Shown here: one piece after another, positions 62,422-64,000 of the stretch
Position numbering within the stretch: the first letter of the stretch is position 1
Layout of the letters: each line of letters begins with the position of its first letter
Assembly (NCBI GenBank): GCA_951394045.1
Contig: OX595990.1
Coordinates: 558,001-622,000, forward strand
Origin: Nitzschia sp. DOCU1
Taxonomy: Eukaryota; Bacillariophyta; Bacillariophyceae; Bacillariales; Bacillariaceae
DNA: 64,000 bases
Reading direction: 5' to 3'
Notes under the pieces: generated by a model
Told to the model about the DNA's origin: nothing
Seen by the model: only the letters and a program-made list of their open reading frames with translations
Databases searched by the model: none
Program-made: the position numbers and the translations under genes

Positions 62422-64000
62422 ATGACGACTCGACTCTTGCGTGTATCATCAACGACGTTTCGGCGGCGGCTAACTACTTTAGCTTGGAAGCAAACCATTG
62501 TTCAGAACGCCCGAAGAGGTAGCTACAGCACCAGCGTTCTCAATGACCGTCTTTTTAATGGAAAGGCGTCGCCATCATCATTGTCGTCGGCAGTCTACTT
62601 CAACAGTCCCAACGGACAATCTTCTACTGCCGCCTTCTCTTCGACGTCTGCATCAGTCGCAACGACTGCCGCCGATACTTCCGATGTGGTCGAAGGCGGT
62701 GCTGTAACTAATCGACTCAATCAGTTGATTGCCAAGGGCGAAGTACAACCCGATGAACATCAATTGGAAGCAGCTCAAGAGTTGGATCGAATATATGACT
62801 ACTTAATGTCCAATGCTCCACCACCCTTGACACCGACGGCGCCGCCACCAAAAGCAAAAGAGGCCCCGACTTCATTTTTTGGAAGCTTGTTTGGATCTTC
62901 CACTACTACGGCAGCTGCCGTCTCACAGAAATTAGCATCTATGAATCCCTTTTCTACTACTGCCAAAGGCGCGTACATGTTTGGAGGTGTCGGCTGCGGC
63001 AAGACATTTTTGATGAATTTGTTATATGACTCTATCGATAAAGGTCCTTGGGTCAAAGACAAGCAAAAAGTGCATTATCACAAATTCATGTTGGATGTTC
63101 ATCAACACATGCACCAACAACGGCAAAAACGGGGATCCAACGCCGATTTGATTGCACCCGTGGTGGATGAAATTTTGAAACAAGGGCGATTTCTTTGTTT
63201 GGACGAATTTCAAGTCACTGATGTGGCAGATGCGTTGATTCTACAAAGACTATTTGAAGGTCTGTGGAGTAAGGGATGTATATTGGTGGCCACATCCAAC
63301 CGACCACCCTCTGACTTGTATTTGCATGGTCTACAACGAGATCGATTCTTGCCGTTTATTGATCGACTACAACAACAATGTGTTGTCGTCGATTTGTTAG
63401 ATTCAGAAACAGACTATCGCATGTTGGCCAGCGCGACTGGGGTTAAAGATGGCAGCAGCAGCGAGTCATCACCCGTCGTGTACTTTACAAAGGGCGCCTT
63501 TGCCTCCAAAGAAGTTCGCAATTTATTCTACAAACTTGCCGAAAATCACCCCACGAACCCCACGACGCTCACAACACAAGGCCGGGCAGTCCCCATTCCG
63601 TTGGCGTGCACACAGAAACGCATCGCCTTTTTTGATTTTAGTGATTTGTGTCAAAAAGCCATGGGCGCCGCCGATTACCTTGTGATTGCCAACAATTTTT
63701 CGACAGTCTTTGTGCACAATGTTCCCAAATTGACCATTAATGAATTGAATTGGTTACGAAGATTCATCACCTTTGTCGATACCATGTACGAACTTAAAGT
63801 GACCTTGATTCTACACACGGCACAACCCGTCCAAGGCGTAAATGAACTGTTCAGTGTCCAAGGCGACAAGCAATCCTATTCTCAAGATGAAGTATTTGCC
63901 TTTGATCGAACATTGTCAAGATTGGAAGAAATGTCCTCGCCCAAATACCTCAGAAGCCAATGGCAAGGTGGTAGCAAAAAGCGAAAAGCCAAATCCATAT
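62422..64000 (+). CDS. AFG1/LACE1-family AAA+ ATPase, 3' end missing
   Basis: Open frame from ATG 62422 through the right window edge; at least 526 residues. The N-terminus MTTRLLRVSSTTFRRRLTTL is basic and Ser-rich without acidic residues, a mitochondrial presequence. Walker A is GGVGCGKT (188-195), Walker B FLCLDEFQVTD (Asp261), and the family segments VADALILQRLF and NRPPSDLYLHGLQRDRFLPF are present. AFG1/LACE1 proteins are mitochondrial AAA+ ATPases that assist turnover of respiratory-complex subunits. A Ser/Pro-rich insert (about 145-175) lies before the ATPase domain. The missing C-terminus would hold the last helices of the domain. Confidence 0.92.
   Translation, partial: MTTRLLRVSSTTFRRRLTTLAWKQTIVQNARRGSYSTSVLNDRLFNGKASPSSLSSAVYFNSPNGQSSTAAFSSTSASVATTAADTSDVVEGGAVTNRLNQLIAKGEVQPDEHQLEAAQELDRIYDYLMSNAPPPLTPTAPPPKAKEAPTSFFGSLFGSSTTTAAAVSQKLASMNPFSTTAKGAYMFGGVGCGKTFLMNLLYDSIDKGPWVKDKQKVHYHKFMLDVHQHMHQQRQKRGSNADLIAPVVDEILKQGRFLCLDEFQVTDVADALILQRLFEGLWSKGCILVATSNRPPSDLYLHGLQRDRFLPFIDRLQQQCVVVDLLDSETDYRMLASATGVKDGSSSESSPVVYFTKGAFASKEVRNLFYKLAENHPTNPTTLTTQGRAVPIPLACTQKRIAFFDFSDLCQKAMGAADYLVIANNFSTVFVHNVPKLTINELNWLRRFITFVDTMYELKVTLILHTAQPVQGVNELFSVQGDKQSYSQDEVFAFDRTLSRLEEMSSPKYLRSQWQGGSKKRKAKSI

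Overview
The window is nuclear DNA of a photosynthetic stramenopile, most probably a pennate diatom. Evidence: most genes carry none to six short introns (36 to 119 bp) with GTAAGT/GTACGT-type donors and AG acceptors. A light-harvesting-type protein is present, and one transporter has a signal peptide followed by a diatom-style A-A-A-F plastid-targeting junction. There are also long acidic low-complexity proteins, a bacterial-type cytosine methyltransferase, a hybrid histidine kinase beside animal-like families (class C GPCR, LNR, BRCT), and compact intergenic spaces. No rRNA, tRNA, CRISPR array or intact transposon was recognised. Species cannot be named from the sequence alone.

Layout. 1-7 kb: 5'-half of a class C (GABA-B-like) GPCR (-), a single-pass cysteine-rich PSI-like receptor (-) and a membrane/coiled-coil protein (+). 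8.8-17.9 kb: hybrid histidine kinase (+), two-domain rhodanese sulfurtransferase (+) and a large RING-Tudor-tandem BRCT protein (+). 17.9-22.6 kb: GT61-like glycosyltransferase (-) and two small membrane proteins. 23.2-29.3 kb: large AAA_16-type signalling ATPase (-), a decayed copy of its 3' end, and a bacterial-type C5 DNA methyltransferase (-). 29.9-39.1 kb: aquaporin (-), a type II membrane protein with a lumenal domain (-), a LURP1/Tubby-fold protein with repeated GYLE motifs (-) and a secreted protein (-).

39.7-49.5 kb is the most striking part: two adjacent, same-strand paralogues of about 1,308 and 1,240 residues. Each starts with an N-myristoylation-type MGC sequence and a disordered region. 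Three complete CaMK-like protein kinase domains then follow in one polypeptide, each with a CaMK-like basic regulatory helix or a diverged counterpart after it. In both genes the third domain has lost the catalytic Asp of the HRD motif (Arg-Asn in its place), so each looks like two active kinases plus one pseudokinase. Introns at homologous places in the repeated modules suggest that a single intron-bearing kinase gene was internally triplicated before the whole gene was duplicated. Membrane anchoring with linked kinase domains suggests a self-contained, possibly calcium-responsive relay at the membrane; that role is inference.

50-64 kb: alpha/beta hydrolase (+) behind a duplicated leader, a convergent pair of MFS transporter paralogues, a gene-poor 2 kb, a secreted/single-pass protein (+), a chlorophyll-binding-family protein with a long acidic insert (-), an ankyrin protein (-), and divergently from it an AFG1/LACE1 ATPase (+) running off the right edge. 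Exon structures were inferred by eye from splice consensus, frame continuity and domain continuity. They are noted entry by entry, and spans run from start codon to stop codon.
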